Assembly (NCBI GenBank): GCA_964448045.1
Contig: CAYUVF010000078.1
Span: 1-13,206 of the forward strand
DNA length: 13,206 nucleotides
Direction of reading: 5' to 3'
DNA from: CAYUVF01 sp964448045
Lineage (GTDB): Bacteria; Bacteroidota; Rhodothermia; Rhodothermales; Salinibacteraceae
The position numbers and the translations under genes are program-made. This document shows positions 1 through 6,711 of this stretch, in pieces. The notes under the pieces were generated by a model, which saw nothing but the letters and a program-made list of their open reading frames with translations, was not told the DNA's origin and did not search any database. How positions within the stretch are numbered: the first letter of the stretch is position 1; each line of letters opens with the position of its first letter.

Positions 1-48
1 TATCGGGACGCGTATCGGGACGCGTATCGGGACGCGTATCGGAGCGCG
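1..48. repeat. 12-bp in-frame tandem repeat
   Basis: Three perfect copies and one variant copy of TATCGGGACGCG lie at 1-12, 13-24, 25-36 and 37-48. The fourth copy differs at two adjacent bases. The unit is a multiple of three and encodes Thr-Arg-Pro-Asp on the minus strand inside the AttH-like gene, so copy-number changes would keep the frame. The array touches the window edge, so the true copy number cannot be read. Confidence 0.95.
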
Positions 49-376
49 CGGGCTCGGTGGCGGATGAGTCGGACGGTGGCGCCATCGCTACGCGGAAGAT
101 CGTCAGTTCGTAGCCGAAGTGCCGTCCACTGGCTGCCTTGAGGTTCCCCGTGTAGTACCACCACTCCGTTTTGTAGCCGGGATGCGGACCGTGATCGCGC
201 GGGAACGAAAACGCGCGCGCCGTTGTCGCGCGCCGGTAGCCGGTGGTGTCGCCGCTCATGGCCTCGGCCACAGCGACCGAGGAATCGATGGTCGTCTGGT
301 CCTCCTGCGTCAATAGATACGCTCCGGCGCCGAGCAGGGCCACAACAAAGGCACCGACGAGAAGAGAACGAGGCAT
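1..376 (-). CDS. Lipocalin-like AttH/CrtC-family protein, 5' part only
   Basis: This is the N-terminal 125 residues of a protein whose 3' end lies beyond the left edge. Translation from ATG 376 gives a hydrophobic leader (about residues 5-22) with no lipobox cysteine, so it is probably a cleaved signal or a membrane anchor. Next comes the family hallmark FPRDHGPHPGYKTEWWYYTG (residues 58-77), then FGYELTIFR (87-95). These match the AttH / carotenoid 1,2-hydratase-like family, whose structures are double lipocalin-type barrels proposed to bind lipids or other hydrophobic molecules. It follows the ABC permease gene after a 58-base gap on the same strand, the order seen in AttEFGH-type export systems. 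That suggests an extracytoplasmic partner of the transporter. Residues 113-125 are a TRPD tetrapeptide repeat that continues out of the window. The family is well supported; the ligand is unknown. Confidence 0.85.
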   Translation of the reverse strand, partial: MPRSLLVGAFVVALLGAGAYLLTQEDQTTIDSSVAVAEAMSGDTTGYRRATTARAFSFPRDHGPHPGYKTEWWYYTGNLKAASGRHFGYELTIFRVAMAPPSDSSATEPARSDTRPDTRPDTRPD

Positions 377-378
377 GT

Positions 379-434
379 GTTCTGAGTGGGTGATTCTGAG
401 TGGAGAATCCAGCGTTCAGTGGTGCGAGTTCCAA
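379..434. repeat. Degenerate heptad-phased repeat, permease-AttH gap
   Basis: The gap between the permease stop and the AttH start can be cut into eight 7-base units with no slack. TTCTGAGTGG occurs at 380-389 and again 14 bases later at 394-403. GTTC-starting units fall at 379, 414 and 428, all multiples of 7 apart. The array ends exactly at the permease stop codon (435-437). It belongs with the similar arrays around pyrR/pyrB and after the DUF58 gene. Confidence 0.6.
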
Positions 435-2978
435 TCATCCTTCTCGCAGCGCATCGGCCGGATTCGCTTGCGACATGCGCCAGGCGGGATACCCGCCCGC
501 CAGCACGGCCGCAACGAGGCCGATGGCGACGGCTTGCAGCAGGATTTCGGGAGCCACTTCCAGTTGGAGCGTCCACCCGAACGACCGCTTGTTAATGACG
601 AAGATCAGCACGTACGCCAGCGCGTAGCCGAGCGGGAGGGCGAGCAGCCCGGAGAACAGGCCCATCACGCCGGTTTGCAGCGTGATATATCCACCAAGCT
701 GGCCCGGCGTCATACCGTTGGCGCGCAGCACGGCCAATTCGCGCGAGCGCTCCAGCTGCAACGCCATCAGCGCGCTCAACACGCCGATGAACGCCACCAC
801 AATCGCGAGAAGCCGCAGCACGGCCGTCACGGTAAACGTCCGATCGAAGATGCGCAGCGACGCCTCGCGCAACCCCACGTTGGAGCGGATGAATACCTCC
901 TGCATCCCCTGCGTCCGTGCCCGGAGCCGATCGATCAGCGCGTCGACCTCCTGACCTGCCGCGGCGTCCATGGCAATGCCCGATACGCCCGCGTCGTCAT
1001 AGTAGCGGTCGTACGTCGTGCGGCTCATCACGGCAACGCCCAGATCGGACGCGTAATCGTAGAAGATGCCGCGGATCGGAAATGATTGCGGCCCACGGTC
1101 GGTCTGCAGCTGCAGCGAATCGCCCACGGCCAGGTCGTACCGGTACGCGTAGGGTTCGGATACGATGACAATATCTTCGGAGCGGAAGCGCGACCAGATG
1201 GCATCGGGATCGCCGCTTTTGAAGCGATACACATCGGGGGTATTCGGGCCTGGATCGATGGCCACCAGTTCAGTTGGGCCGACGCCGGCCTGCACGTCGA
1301 CGCGCCGCACCGAGTACGTCGCCCCGATGCCGGCTGTGGTTGTAAGCGTATCGACGAGGGCCGGCTCCAGCGTCGCCGTCGAGCGGCGAAAGACGAGGCT
1401 CGGCGGCTGCACGTAGACATCGGCCTGAAGCGAGTAGTTGAGCCACGACTCGACAGTGCCGCGGAAGCTGTCGACCATGACCCCCACGCCTACCGTCGCT
1501 GCGATGGCAATCATAAGCGCGGCAATGGCGACGCTGGTGCGGCTCAGCGCAGTCACGACGCCGCGGGACGCCATCCGCCCGAGGACGCCGAAGACGCGCC
1601 CCAGCAGCGGACGCACCAGCCGCGCCCCCACCAGAATGGCTGCGGGGGTTAGCAACGCTGCGGCGATAATGATGCCCAACAGGGCGGTGTAACTGAGTGC
1701 GATGCTCTGGCTCGGAATCGTGAGCAGCGCGGTGCCCAATCCAGCGAGTACGACGCCGCCGAGGGCCAGCCGCGGCACCAGCGTGCGCGCGGTGGTCTCG
1801 GTCGCCGAGCGCTGGAGCACGACACTCACCGGCGCCTGCGTGGCCTCACGCGCCGGAGCCAGCGCCGCCCCCAACGTCGTCCCAAGCCCCAGCAGCGCTC
1901 CCTTCACCAGCGTAAACGGAGCAATCGTCAGCTCGCGCACCGTCAGCACAAAATACAGGTCGTTGATCGTTTGCGTGATAAGCTGCACGAGACCGGTCGC
2001 CAGCACCAGGCCCAGCCCAATGCCCACAACCGTGCCCACCGTGCCGATCAGCGCGGCCTCGGCGAGCACCAGTCCGAAGATTTCGCGCCGCGTCACGCCG
2101 AGGGCCCGCAACCGGCCGATGAGCGGACGCCGCTGCACGACCGAAAATGTCATCGTGTTATAGATCAGGAACGCCCCAACGACGAGCGCCAGCAGGCTTA
2201 GCGCGGTGAGGTTCAGGCTAAAGGCGCGCGTCATCTGCTCGACGGTTTCCGTTCGCGCCGCCGAGCGCTGAATGCGAGCACTGGCCGGGAGCACTTGCTG
2301 TATCCGATCGCGCACCCGATCGCCCGCCTCGCTATCAGGCAAAATAAGATCGATTCGGCTGAGCTGCCCGCGCATGTCGAGCAGGTTTTGCGCCGTTGCA
2401 ATGTCGACCACGATCAGGCTCTCCATCGCGCGGCGGCTGCGCTCGTTGTCCGGCTGCATCAGCCCCACAACTTGCACCCCCTCCTCGACGCCTTCCAACC
2501 CGAGCCGCAGCGTATCGCCCACGGACACGCCCAGCTCCTCGGCCGTGGGCGCGGCGATCAGTGCAGTGCGGCGCTGGCCGACGAACGTCCCGAGGTCCAG
2601 CTCCGAGGGCTGACCGACGTACGGGCGAAACGGCCCCTCGGCGAAGGGGTCGATCCCCAGCAACTGAAACGTGCGATCGCTGCGGGCGAGTGTCGCATAA
2701 CCCGATACCACCGGCGCCGAGGTGCGGTACCCTGCATCGATGCGCACGCGCCGGTACACGTCGTCATCCAATTCCCCGGCCGCCCCCACAACCTGATGTG
2801 TCGCCTTGCCCGCAACGGTCTCCGCCGACAGCTCGAAGGCCCGCTCGGCGCTCACGTTGGCCAGGTCAATCGCCACCACCACGGCCACGCCGAGCGCCAC
2901 GCCCAGCACCGACAATCCCATCAGCCACGGATGCTGGGTGAGGTAGCGGAAACTGGACCGGCTGAGAAGGGACAACAT
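435..2978 (-). CDS. FtsX/MacB-type ABC transporter permease, two fused FtsX modules
   Basis: This 847-residue membrane protein has about ten predicted transmembrane segments. TM1 (about 18-38) is followed by a large extracytoplasmic MacB-like domain (about 40-250). The first FtsX helix group lies at about 256-375 and includes QRRPLIGRLRALGVTRREI. Further helices are at 405-455 and 483-503. A second extracytoplasmic domain (about 505-715) precedes a second FtsX group (about 718-832) with RSRELAVLRANGMTPGQL. The RALG/RANG segments are the usual cytoplasmic coupling region for the ATPase. Permeases of this class are mechanotransmission-type and move lipoproteins, lipids or peptides at the envelope rather than importing solutes. 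The ATPase gene lies 83 bases upstream and the AttH-like gene 58 bases downstream. In AttEFGH systems the permease function is carried by AttF and AttG; here one polypeptide appears to cover both. No clear Shine-Dalgarno sequence precedes ATG 2978. The substrate is unknown. Confidence 0.92.
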   Translation of the reverse strand: MLSLLSRSSFRYLTQHPWLMGLSVLGVALGVAVVVAIDLANVSAERAFELSAETVAGKATHQVVGAAGELDDDVYRRVRIDAGYRTSAPVVSGYATLARSDRTFQLLGIDPFAEGPFRPYVGQPSELDLGTFVGQRRTALIAAPTAEELGVSVGDTLRLGLEGVEEGVQVVGLMQPDNERSRRAMESLIVVDIATAQNLLDMRGQLSRIDLILPDSEAGDRVRDRIQQVLPASARIQRSAARTETVEQMTRAFSLNLTALSLLALVVGAFLIYNTMTFSVVQRRPLIGRLRALGVTRREIFGLVLAEAALIGTVGTVVGIGLGLVLATGLVQLITQTINDLYFVLTVRELTIAPFTLVKGALLGLGTTLGAALAPAREATQAPVSVVLQRSATETTARTLVPRLALGGVVLAGLGTALLTIPSQSIALSYTALLGIIIAAALLTPAAILVGARLVRPLLGRVFGVLGRMASRGVVTALSRTSVAIAALMIAIAATVGVGVMVDSFRGTVESWLNYSLQADVYVQPPSLVFRRSTATLEPALVDTLTTTAGIGATYSVRRVDVQAGVGPTELVAIDPGPNTPDVYRFKSGDPDAIWSRFRSEDIVIVSEPYAYRYDLAVGDSLQLQTDRGPQSFPIRGIFYDYASDLGVAVMSRTTYDRYYDDAGVSGIAMDAAAGQEVDALIDRLRARTQGMQEVFIRSNVGLREASLRIFDRTFTVTAVLRLLAIVVAFIGVLSALMALQLERSRELAVLRANGMTPGQLGGYITLQTGVMGLFSGLLALPLGYALAYVLIFVINKRSFGWTLQLEVAPEILLQAVAIGLVAAVLAGGYPAWRMSQANPADALREG

Positions 2979-3061
2979 GCGCTATGTTGAGATGGGGAAA
3001 CGGATGGGCGAAGGCGCGAATGAGCGGAGGCTGATCAGATCCTCTCCTCCCTCCATTCTCT

Positions 3062-3814
3062 TTAGACCTCCAGATCGGTGGGCGCGGCAGAGGCGACGTC
3101 GTCGGGAGCCAGTTCCTCCAGCCGGCCGCTCTGCAGGAACAACACGCGATCGGCAGATTCGGCCAGGCTACGATCGTGGGTGGCCGCGAGCATCGTCTTG
3201 CCCCGCTGGCGCACGAGCTCCGTCAGCAGATGGAGCACCTGCTGGCCGGTCTCGTAATCGAGGTTGCCCGTGGGCTCATCGGTGAGAACGAGAAGCGGGT
3301 CGTTCGCGAGGGCACGGGCAATGGCCACGCGCTGCTGCTCGCCGCCGGAAAGGCGATCGGGGTAGCTTCCGGCCCGGTCGCACAGCCCCACCTCGTCGAG
3401 CACGGAGAGGGCGCGCTCCCGTTCGGCGCCGCCGGTCTGACCGTTCAGCTCCAGCGGCAAGGTGATGTTTTCGGCGACGGTCAGCGTGGAGATGAGGTTG
3501 AACGCCTGAAACACGAAGCCGATATTTTTTCGCCGGTAGAGCGTCCGCTCGCGCTCGGCCAGCTGGGTCAAATCCGTACCACCGAGGCGAACCGTGCCGG
3601 CCGTGGGCCGATCGATCCCGCTGATCAAATTCAGCAGCGTGCTCTTGCCTGCGCCGCTACGGCCCATCAGCACAACGAACTCGCCGGGGTCGACCGTCAG
3701 CTCCAGCCCTCGAAAGACGGTGCGCTCCTGCTCGCCCTCCTGATACGTTTTCGTCAGGCCGCGAAGCGCAATCAGCGATGCGCCGGGCTCGTTCGTGTGC
3801 GTGCGGTCAGCCAT
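3062..3814 (-). CDS. LolD/MacB-type ABC transporter ATP-binding protein
   Basis: This is a 250-residue cytoplasmic ATPase of the LolD/MacB/FtsE class, and its length is normal for the family. It shows Walker A GRSGAGKST (51-59), Q-loop Gln103 in VFQAFNLI, signature LSGGEQQR (155-162), Walker B LLVLTDEPTG (174-183) and switch His213 (ATHD). The start at 3814 is chosen because AGGA sits about seven bases upstream and the family homology begins just after it. An open frame extends 18 codons further to 3868 but looks untranslated. The gene heads the minus-strand cassette ATPase-permease-AttH and would drive the FtsX-type permease. It is divergent from padR, with a 174-base shared upstream region, so repression by PadR is plausible but not shown. 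Confidence 0.93.
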   Translation of the reverse strand: MADRTHTNEPGASLIALRGLTKTYQEGEQERTVFRGLELTVDPGEFVVLMGRSGAGKSTLLNLISGIDRPTAGTVRLGGTDLTQLAERERTLYRRKNIGFVFQAFNLISTLTVAENITLPLELNGQTGGAERERALSVLDEVGLCDRAGSYPDRLSGGEQQRVAIARALANDPLLVLTDEPTGNLDYETGQQVLHLLTELVRQRGKTMLAATHDRSLAESADRVLFLQSGRLEELAPDDVASAAPTDLEV

Positions 3815-3988
3815 ATTTAATCCTACACGGAGTCGTTTGCTTCGTCGATCAGCAGGCCTCAGACCCACCGGCGTGCGGGATGTTCACGAGCGCTGCTTTC
3901 CCTCCACGCTTTGAACAGGCATTTTACATGATTCTTACGCCGCCGCGGCTATCTTACAGTGCAGTCTTTCAGACCAACCTGCAGGCCG
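3815..3988. promoter_or_regulatory. Divergent control region between ABC cassette and padR
   Basis: These 174 bases hold the promoters of both divergent units. Readable marks include an AT-richer stretch at 3911-3958 with a -10-like TATCTT (3950-3955), and a perfect 8-bp palindrome CCTGCAGG (3978-3985) just before the padR start. I found no clear PadR operator of the ATGT-N8-ACAT type, so the operator position is open. Confidence 0.4.
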
Positions 3989-4339
3989 ATGCCTGATGAC
4001 CCGACCGCATTCATCCAAAAGTGGGAGCCTCAGCTGCGTAAAGGCGTGCTGGAGTTCGTCGTGCTCCTGTGCCTTCGCAAGCGCGAATACTACGGCTACG
4101 AGCTCATCCGCAGCGTACGCGACCTGACCGCGCTTTCCATCTCGGAGGGCACTATTTATCCCCTGCTGAACCGGCTGGACGACGAAGGGCTGATCGCGCC
4201 CCGGTGGGTCGATGACGAGTCCGATACACCCCGCAAGTACTACCACCTCACCGACCGCGGCCGCGCCGTCCTCGCCGAGATGGAGGATGTCTGGACCGAT
4301 CTAAACGCAGCGCTGCTCAAGCTGATGTTCTCGAAATAG
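3989..4339 (+). CDS. PadR-family transcriptional regulator
   Basis: This 116-residue winged-helix DNA-binding protein has the usual length of the short PadR class. It begins WEPQLRKGVLEFVVLLCL (12-29), followed by YYGYELI, the recognition region SEGTIYPLLNRLDDEGLI (52-69), the wing with PRKYYHLTDRGRAVL (81-95), and a C-terminal helix for dimerisation. ATG 3989 is preferred to the in-frame GTG at 3959 because homology starts right after it and CAGG lies just upstream. PadR proteins usually repress an adjacent transporter gene and are released by a small hydrophobic or aromatic ligand. Here the divergent LolD-type cassette is the likely target, which is inference from position. The next gene, sbcB, is convergent. 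Confidence 0.93.
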   Translation: MPDDPTAFIQKWEPQLRKGVLEFVVLLCLRKREYYGYELIRSVRDLTALSISEGTIYPLLNRLDDEGLIAPRWVDDESDTPRKYYHLTDRGRAVLAEMEDVWTDLNAALLKLMFSK

Positions 4340-4350
4340 ACTCCAGGCTG

Positions 4351-4501
4351 TTGCAAAACTCAACTTTGTCATCCTGAACGAAGATGAAGGATCTCTCTGG
4401 ATGAGGCAAGGCGATCAAAGAGATCCACCCCAAGGGCACTTCTTCGCTCCGCTCAGGGCGCCTCGTCACGCTCGGGATAACAGTTTGTACGGGTTTTGCA
4501 A
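4351..4501. repeat. Palindromic repeat element between convergent genes
   Basis: A nested inverted-repeat element fills the padR-sbcB gap. Its outer arms are TTGCAAAAC (4351-4359) and GTTTTGCAA (4493-4501), a perfect 9-bp match. Next are TGTCATCCTGA (4367-4377) and TCGGGATAACA (4472-4482), matching at 9 of 11. Innermost are GGATCTCT (4389-4396) and AGAGATCC (4419-4426), a perfect match. The right half holds two inverted, diverged copies of the left-half core CCTGAACGAAGATGAAGG. The core resembles the TCATCCTGAGCGAAGCGAAGGATCT-like repeats seen between genes in many bacteria. It carries no transposase, and its right arm ends seven bases from the sbcB stop. It could fold into a strong hairpin and terminate transcription from both sides. 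Confidence 0.8.
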
Positions 4502-4507
4502 TAGGTT

Positions 4508-5980
4508 CTACGCGAACCGGTACGATTCGCACACGTCGAACTGGGTCTTGATGTACGCTTCCAACCCGTTCAGCAGCGTGCGCTGGTCGTCGGTGAGCGG
4601 CTCGCCGTTTAGGCCTTCCTCGCGAAGGACATCGAGGTCGCGGAGCGCATCGGCCGGGGGGCGGCGCTCCTCGCCCCTGTGATCGATGAGCACATCGGAC
4701 CGCGTGTGCGGGTCCACATGGCGCATGTAGGAGCGGGCGTACGACGCCACCGATTCGGGCCAGGTGGCCTGCGGCGTATTGCGGATGATGAGCCGCAGCG
4801 CCAGCGTCCGCAGATGAGGTTCGTCGATCCGCCGGACGAAACGCGCCCTCTCCCGCACCGAGTCGAGCTCGTGAAACGTGGCGAAGAGGGCCTTTTGCTC
4901 ATCGGTGAAGAACGGCTCCTGATAGATGGCCGCATCGGGGTCGAGGTTGGGCACTTTGGTGTACGTCGACTCCAAGTAATAGCCGACGATCTGCTGGAGC
5001 TGCTCGGGATGGTCGCGGAGCCACGTGAGGTTTTTATGGACGATGGACCGCCGCCGGTCGTCCAGCCGGTCGTACGCCTCCTCGCCCGATTCAACCAGGT
5101 ACTGCGGCACCCCGAGCTTGCGGCGAATCACCTCAGTATTCGGACGGATAGGGCGCGTTGCTACCCCTGGCAGCGACGGCGTATCCAGCGCCAGCCAGCG
5201 CGTCTGATTCGAGTAGTGCCGGTGCCCGCCCAGCCGGAGCACGGGCCGCTGATAGTGTTGCTCCGGCCCGAAGCTGCCGTCAATCATCAGCCCTACAGCG
5301 TAGGAGGCGCCGCCGATCTCGAAGGTCGGCAGCGCATTCATCTGGGCCTCGTCGCGATCCTTGGTGAACGCCGCGCTCAGATCCTTCCAGCGCTCGGCGT
5401 CCTGTGCCATCGCCCGGGCCAGCTCCAGCGTCACGCGGACATCAGAGCGGGCGTCGTGGGCGCGATGGTCGGGGTGATCGTCGAACTGATTGGCATGGGC
5501 CAGCTGCTCCAGCTTGAAGGCGCCCTCGGCCTCCTGCGCCGGCCACAGCAGTGCCTCACTCCCGGCGAGCCAGTACATGACGGCCATCGGGTAGAGATCC
5601 ATCCGGCCGCAGCCGTTAGCATACTGATGAGTGTAGGGCGTCAGCAGGTTGCGGTAAAACGCAAACCGCAGCATCTCGTCGTCGAACCCAATCGAGTTGT
5701 AGCCGATGCTGGTCGTGCCCGGCTCGTTCATCAGCACGTGAATCCGGCGGATGGCCTCGACCTCGGTCAGGGGCGCGTCACGCGCCTCCTCGATCGAGAT
5801 GCCGTGCGTGAGGGTTGCCGTCGGATCCGGAATGACATCGGGCCGGAGCTGCACGCGGATGTCGTACTCGTCGACGACGTTGAGCTGTTCATCGGTGCGC
5901 AACGCGGAGAAGTGCAGGACCTGGTCGAAGGCGATGTTCAGGCCGGTCGTCTCCAGATCATAGAACAGGTAAGTCGACAT
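4508..5980 (-). CDS. sbcB: Exodeoxyribonuclease I (SbcB-like)
   Basis: This 490-residue 3'-to-5' single-strand DNA exonuclease matches E. coli ExoI across its whole length. The DEDDh catalytic set is visible: Asp8 and Glu10 in YDLETTG, an Asp in GFDDE (100/101), and His175 and Asp180 in AHDARSD. The C-terminal SH3-like and helical regions are also present, with DAAIYQEPFFTDEQ (349-362) aligning to DAQLYDGFFSDAD in E. coli. ExoI trims 3' ends in recombination and mismatch repair and is stimulated by single-strand binding protein. ATG 5980 is chosen over a TTG five codons upstream; no strong Shine-Dalgarno sequence precedes either. It is last in the minus-strand run behind pyrR, pyrB and a membrane protein, and 123 bases separate it from the latter. 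I see no functional link to its neighbours. Confidence 0.94.
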   Translation of the reverse strand: MSTYLFYDLETTGLNIAFDQVLHFSALRTDEQLNVVDEYDIRVQLRPDVIPDPTATLTHGISIEEARDAPLTEVEAIRRIHVLMNEPGTTSIGYNSIGFDDEMLRFAFYRNLLTPYTHQYANGCGRMDLYPMAVMYWLAGSEALLWPAQEAEGAFKLEQLAHANQFDDHPDHRAHDARSDVRVTLELARAMAQDAERWKDLSAAFTKDRDEAQMNALPTFEIGGASYAVGLMIDGSFGPEQHYQRPVLRLGGHRHYSNQTRWLALDTPSLPGVATRPIRPNTEVIRRKLGVPQYLVESGEEAYDRLDDRRRSIVHKNLTWLRDHPEQLQQIVGYYLESTYTKVPNLDPDAAIYQEPFFTDEQKALFATFHELDSVRERARFVRRIDEPHLRTLALRLIIRNTPQATWPESVASYARSYMRHVDPHTRSDVLIDHRGEERRPPADALRDLDVLREEGLNGEPLTDDQRTLLNGLEAYIKTQFDVCESYRFA

Positions 5981-6011
5981 GACTTCGGGAGCCAATGGGT
6001 GGAAGCGCGGG

Positions 6012-6039
6012 GCCGCTCCGCCATCGAACGCGGAGCGGC
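6012..6039. terminator. GC-rich perfect hairpin upstream of sbcB
   Basis: GCCGCTCCGC (6012-6021) and GCGGAGCGGC (6030-6039) form a perfect 10-bp stem with an 8-base loop, between the membrane-protein stop and the sbcB start. No T-run follows on the minus strand, so it is not a classical intrinsic terminator. It could instead be an RNA processing, stability or factor-dependent stop site. Confidence 0.4.
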
Positions 6040-6103
6040 GTGGGGTTCAATGTACAACGCGGCGACCACGCACGAAACCCCGTTCCCTGCTGCTTCTCCC
6101 GGG

Positions 6104-6616
6104 CTACTCCCGATAGATTGCGTAAAGGACGCCCACCGGCACGGCGTAGATGATATGGCCAATCAGACCGAGCAACGTCGCCGGAAAGCCAATGTTGGGA
6201 AAGGACGGCGCCATCGGGAAACCAGCGGCCTGCAGCCACAGCGGCATCACGATGACCGGCAGTACGATAGTCGTGAGGACGCCCCAGATGATACCGTGGA
6301 CGATTCCGCCCTGCAAGCTGCGCGGCTCCATCCACTCGATCACCGCGGGCCGCTCCGCATAGGCCACGTACGCGATGCCCAGCATAACCCCGTGAAACTG
6401 GTGGAAGAACCAGCCCGCCATTGGAGCCGGGTTATCCGGGGTGGCCCCGATACCGTACATATTGGGGATGACGACCTCCAGCATGGGCGGCGGCATGATG
6501 AATGCCATAAAGAGCCCAAAAGCGACACTTCCCACGAATCCGCCGAAAGCGCCGCGCACCCAATCCCAGGGTCCAATACGCGTCGTCGTGTCGTGTCCAA
6601 GCGCAACTTCAGTCAC
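6104..6616 (-). CDS. Four-helix membrane protein of unknown function
   Basis: I do not recognise this 170-residue protein by name. It has four hydrophobic segments, at about 21-41, 67-87, 103-127 and 142-166. Histidines sit in or next to the helices (FHQFHG at 71-76, VHG near 107, IGHIIY near 154). A proline- and methionine-rich loop, MPPPMLE, follows the first helix. The layout resembles small uncharacterised integral membrane proteins of the DUF1440/DUF6789 kind, but that is only an impression. GTG 6616 is chosen because a strong Shine-Dalgarno GAGGTGAT (6628-6621) sits just upstream; a GTG three codons earlier lies inside that signal. It lies 95 bases after pyrB and 123 before sbcB on the same strand. 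The long hairpin at 6640-6698 separates it from pyrB, so it may be transcribed separately. Confidence 0.8.
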   Translation of the reverse strand: MTEVALGHDTTTRIGPWDWVRGAFGGFVGSVAFGLFMAFIMPPPMLEVVIPNMYGIGATPDNPAPMAGWFFHQFHGVMLGIAYVAYAERPAVIEWMEPRSLQGGIVHGIIWGVLTTIVLPVIVMPLWLQAAGFPMAPSFPNIGFPATLLGLIGHIIYAVPVGVLYAIYRE

Positions 6617-6620
6617 ACCA

Positions 6621-6628
6621 ATCACCTC
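6621..6628 (-). promoter_or_regulatory. Strong ribosome binding site deciding a GTG start
   Basis: GAGGTGAT on the minus strand lies four bases before GTG 6616. It is the clearest Shine-Dalgarno in a window where several genes have none, and it sets the start of the four-helix membrane protein. Confidence 0.7.
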
Positions 6629-6639
6629 ATTCTATTCAT

Positions 6640-6698
6640 AAGAGCACGCGCGAACGCATCCGGGGGATTTTCCCGAATGCGCTCCTTTACGTGCTCTT
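6640..6698. terminator. Composite long hairpin between pyrB and membrane-protein gene
   Basis: Outer arms AAGAGCACG (6640-6648) and CGTGCTCTT (6690-6698) pair perfectly. Inner arms CGCATCCGGG (6655-6664) and CCCGAATGCG (6672-6681) pair with one mismatch around a short loop. It lies 13 bases past the pyrB stop, and its far end is 12 bases from the next Shine-Dalgarno. It may end pyrB transcription or fold as a leader for the next gene. No clear T-run follows, so the terminator call is tentative. Confidence 0.5.
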
Positions 6699-6711
6699 CA
6701 GGAGGGGTGCG

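Noticed and set aside
1..48. CRISPR array at the left edge
   Set aside because: Units are 12 bp, directly adjacent with no spacers, and lie in frame within a coding region.
2979..3061. Heptad repeat in the gap between the ATPase and permease genes
   Set aside because: Some GA-spaced units appear, but the 7-base phase is not kept for more than two units.
3815..3868. An 18-codon upstream extension of the ABC ATPase
   Set aside because: ATG 3814 has a ribosome site directly upstream and gives the normal family length.
4351..4501. Complete insertion sequence
   Set aside because: The inverted arms enclose only about 130 bases with no transposase frame, and no target duplication is evident.
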